Shown here piece after piece: positions 5,701 to 6,809 of a stretch of 6,809 bases of DNA. This DNA comes from Pseudomonadota bacterium (GTDB lineage: Bacteria; Pseudomonadota; Alphaproteobacteria; Rhizobiales; Xanthobacteraceae), in contig JAEZEY010000265.1 in NCBI GenBank assembly GCA_023432845.1, positions 1 through 6,809 of the forward strand. The letters are read 5' to 3'. The notes beneath the pieces were generated by a model. The model worked only from the letters and a program-made list of their open reading frames with translations, had not been told where the DNA came from and searched no databases. The translations under genes and the position numbers were made by a program. Position 1 is the first letter of the stretch. Every line of letters begins with the position of its first letter.

Positions 5701-6525
5701 ATGCGCCGATCTTCGCGCCTCCCGCACCGTGACGCTTTGTCCCCAAGGGCCCGCCTTCTGGCCGCGGCGGCGCTGGCGGCTGTGCTGACGCTCGGTCTCG
5801 CCGGCTGCAAAACCACGAATGACATCACCGGTTCGATCGGCGGCCGGAGCGCCGAACCGGTGACCGAACGCGACTGGCGTGAAGCGCTGGAGACCTGGGG
5901 GGCGCGCTACAAGGCCAATCCGTCCGACGCCGAAGCCGCGATCCACTATGCCCGCGCGCTGCGCGCCACCGACCAGCGGGCGCAGGCCGTGGCGGTGCTG
6001 GAGCAGGCGGCCATCCGCAATCCCAACAACATGGCGCTGCTCGGCGCCTATGGCCGGGCGCTGGCGGCGGTCGGCAACTATCAGCAGGCGCTCGACGCGC
6101 TGGGCCGGGCGCATACGCCCGACAATCCCGACTGGAGCATCCTCAACGCCCAGGGCGCGGTGCTGGACCAGATGGGCCGCAGTGCCGAAGCGCAGCGGCA
6201 CTATTCGGCGGCGCTCAAGATCGTGCCGGACGAGCCGTCGGTGCTGTCGAATCTCGGCCTGTCCTACGTCCTCACCAAGGATCTCAAGCGCGCGGAGACC
6301 ACCTTGCGGCGCGCGCTGGCGCAGCCCAATGCCGATCCGAAGGTGAGGCAGAATCTGGCGCTTGTGCTCGGCCTGCGCGGCAAACACGCCGAGGCCGAGC
6401 GCATTGCCGGCGAGGGTCTGCCGCCCGATCAGGCCGCGGCCAATGTCGCCAATCTGCGCCAGGTGCTGTCGCAGAAGCAGCGGGGCGGGCGGCCTTACGT
6501 GCCGTCGCCGAACGCGGGCGGCTAA
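5701..6525 (+). CDS. tadD: TPR lipoprotein, Tad pilus assembly protein TadD-like
   Basis: This is a lipid-anchored tetratricopeptide-repeat protein predicted to help assemble the Tad/Flp (type IVc) pilus, probably by supporting the secretin at the outer membrane. With the start at 5701 it has 274 residues: a basic N-region, a hydrophobic core (LLAAAALAAVLTLGLAGC) and a lipobox LAGC with the lipidated Cys at C36, followed by 'KTTNDITGSIGG'. About five TPR-like units follow from residue 60 to 237, with landmarks 'AIHYARALRATDQRAQAVAVLEQA', 'GAYGRALAAVGNYQQALDAL', 'NAQGAVLDQMGRSAEAQRHYSAAL' and 'NLGLSYVLTKDLKRAETTLRRAL'. The tail is Gly/Pro-rich. Starts at 5662 and 5695 are also in frame. I prefer 5701 (GGGA at 5692-5695) because 5662 has no ribosome site and sits just after the putative CtrA-like promoter element. 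Translation ends in tandem stops (TAA TAG). The tadC-like gene facing it supports the Tad assignment. Confidence 0.85.
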   Translation: MRRSSRLPHRDALSPRARLLAAAALAAVLTLGLAGCKTTNDITGSIGGRSAEPVTERDWREALETWGARYKANPSDAEAAIHYARALRATDQRAQAVAVLEQAAIRNPNNMALLGAYGRALAAVGNYQQALDALGRAHTPDNPDWSILNAQGAVLDQMGRSAEAQRHYSAALKIVPDEPSVLSNLGLSYVLTKDLKRAETTLRRALAQPNADPKVRQNLALVLGLRGKHAEAERIAGEGLPPDQAAANVANLRQVLSQKQRGGRPYVPSPNAGG

Positions 6526-6533
6526 TAGATACG

Positions 6534-6617
6534 CCGCTCATTCCCGCGTAAGCCGGCATCAGTTCTTATCTGCTGCGATCTGTGACCCCTGATCCTCGCC
6601 TACGCGGGGACGAGCGG
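6534..6617. repeat. Degenerate inverted-repeat element between convergent tadD and tadC ends
   Basis: The arms at about 6534-6562 and 6588-6617 are imperfect inverted copies, roughly three quarters identical by eye. The right arm forms a hairpin, TCCTCGC (6593-6599), loop CTAC, GCGGGGA (6604-6610), with one G.T-type pair. The left arm's own hairpin is broken (CCCGC-GTAA-GCCGG). The right flank, GGGGACGAGCGGAG, resembles GGGAACGAACGGAG at the end of the element at 4083-4173, so both appear to belong to one family. The place between two convergent gene ends suits a bidirectional terminator or a mRNA 3'-end stabiliser. Confidence 0.6.
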
Positions 6618-6633
6618 AGGTTGGCGCTTGTGG

Positions 6634-6809
6634 CTAATTGATCGCCATAACCTTGATGACGGCCGGGCCCAGCATCACCACGAACAGCACCGGCAGGAAG
6701 AACAGGATCATCGGCACGGGGAGCTTAGGCGGCAGGCCGGCGGCCTTCTTCTCGGCTTCCGACATCCGCATGTCGCGGTTCTCCTGCGCCATCACGCGCA
6801 GCATATTGG
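6634..6809 (-). CDS. tadC: Tad pilus inner-membrane platform protein TadC-like, C-terminal end, truncated by window
   Basis: This is the last 58 or so codons of a GspF/T2SSF-family membrane protein; the start lies beyond the right edge. Reading the minus strand from the edge gives NMLRVMAQENRDMRMSEAEKK, then AAGLPPKLPVPM, then a hydrophobic helix ILFFLPVLFVVMLGPAVIKV and a short tail MAIN, with stop TAG at 6634-6636. The 'R..R...AE..AAKLPVKL..P..L...PALF.V.LGPA' arrangement, with a basic helix, a 'LPxKL' turn and a final membrane helix, is characteristic of the TadB/TadC C-terminus; the exact ending 'GPAVIKV' points to TadC. This protein is the inner-membrane platform that couples the TadA ATPase to pilin polymerisation. 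It converges with tadD, and tadB is likely to lie outside the window. Confidence 0.85.
   Translation of the reverse strand, partial: NMLRVMAQENRDMRMSEAEKKAAGLPPKLPVPMILFFLPVLFVVMLGPAVIKVMAIN

Overview
The window is high-GC DNA with strong G/C preference at third codon positions. It looks like an alphaproteobacterial chromosome, most likely Hyphomicrobiales (Bradyrhizobium / Rhodopseudomonas / Pseudolabrys type). The reasons are the protein family variants present, the Tad pilus gene arrangement, and the short palindromic intergenic repeats built on CCCGC-GAAA-GCGGG. This placement is from recognition, not from a search. The DNA is densely coding. There are six complete genes, two genes cut by the window edges, and no tRNA, rRNA, CRISPR array or insertion sequence that I can see.

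Layout. (1) Positions 1-3146, plus strand: the 3' end of a Yej-type peptide ABC transporter permease (yejE), overlapped by the fused double ATPase yejF. Next, with no gap, comes a Nudix hydrolase of the ADP-ribose pyrophosphatase type (nudF-like), and after about 60 bp an exported DsbA-family thioredoxin-fold protein. (2) Positions 3147-3240: a convergent gap filled by a palindromic repeat. (3) Positions 3241-5556, minus strand: an M17 leucyl aminopeptidase followed by an NlpC/P60 (C40) cysteine peptidase with SH3-like N-terminal domains and no signal peptide, with a 91-bp inverted-repeat element between them. (4) Positions 5557-5700: a divergent promoter region with GGTTAAC repeats and a near-match to a CtrA site. 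(5) Positions 5701-6525, plus strand: a TPR lipoprotein like the Tad pilus protein TadD. It converges on the 3' end of a tadC-like gene (minus strand, cut by the window end), with a third, more degenerate repeat between them.

How the genes may work together. YejE/YejF form part of a peptide importer. The two minus-strand peptidases are both predicted to be cytosolic, and they are the kinds of enzyme that would digest imported murein peptides: a YkfC-like gamma-D-glutamyl-diamino acid endopeptidase and a broad aminopeptidase. Import by Yej with nearby cytosolic breakdown is the most interesting functional reading of the window, but it remains an inference from family membership and proximity. 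The right-hand end belongs to a separate system, the Tad/Flp type IVc pilus.
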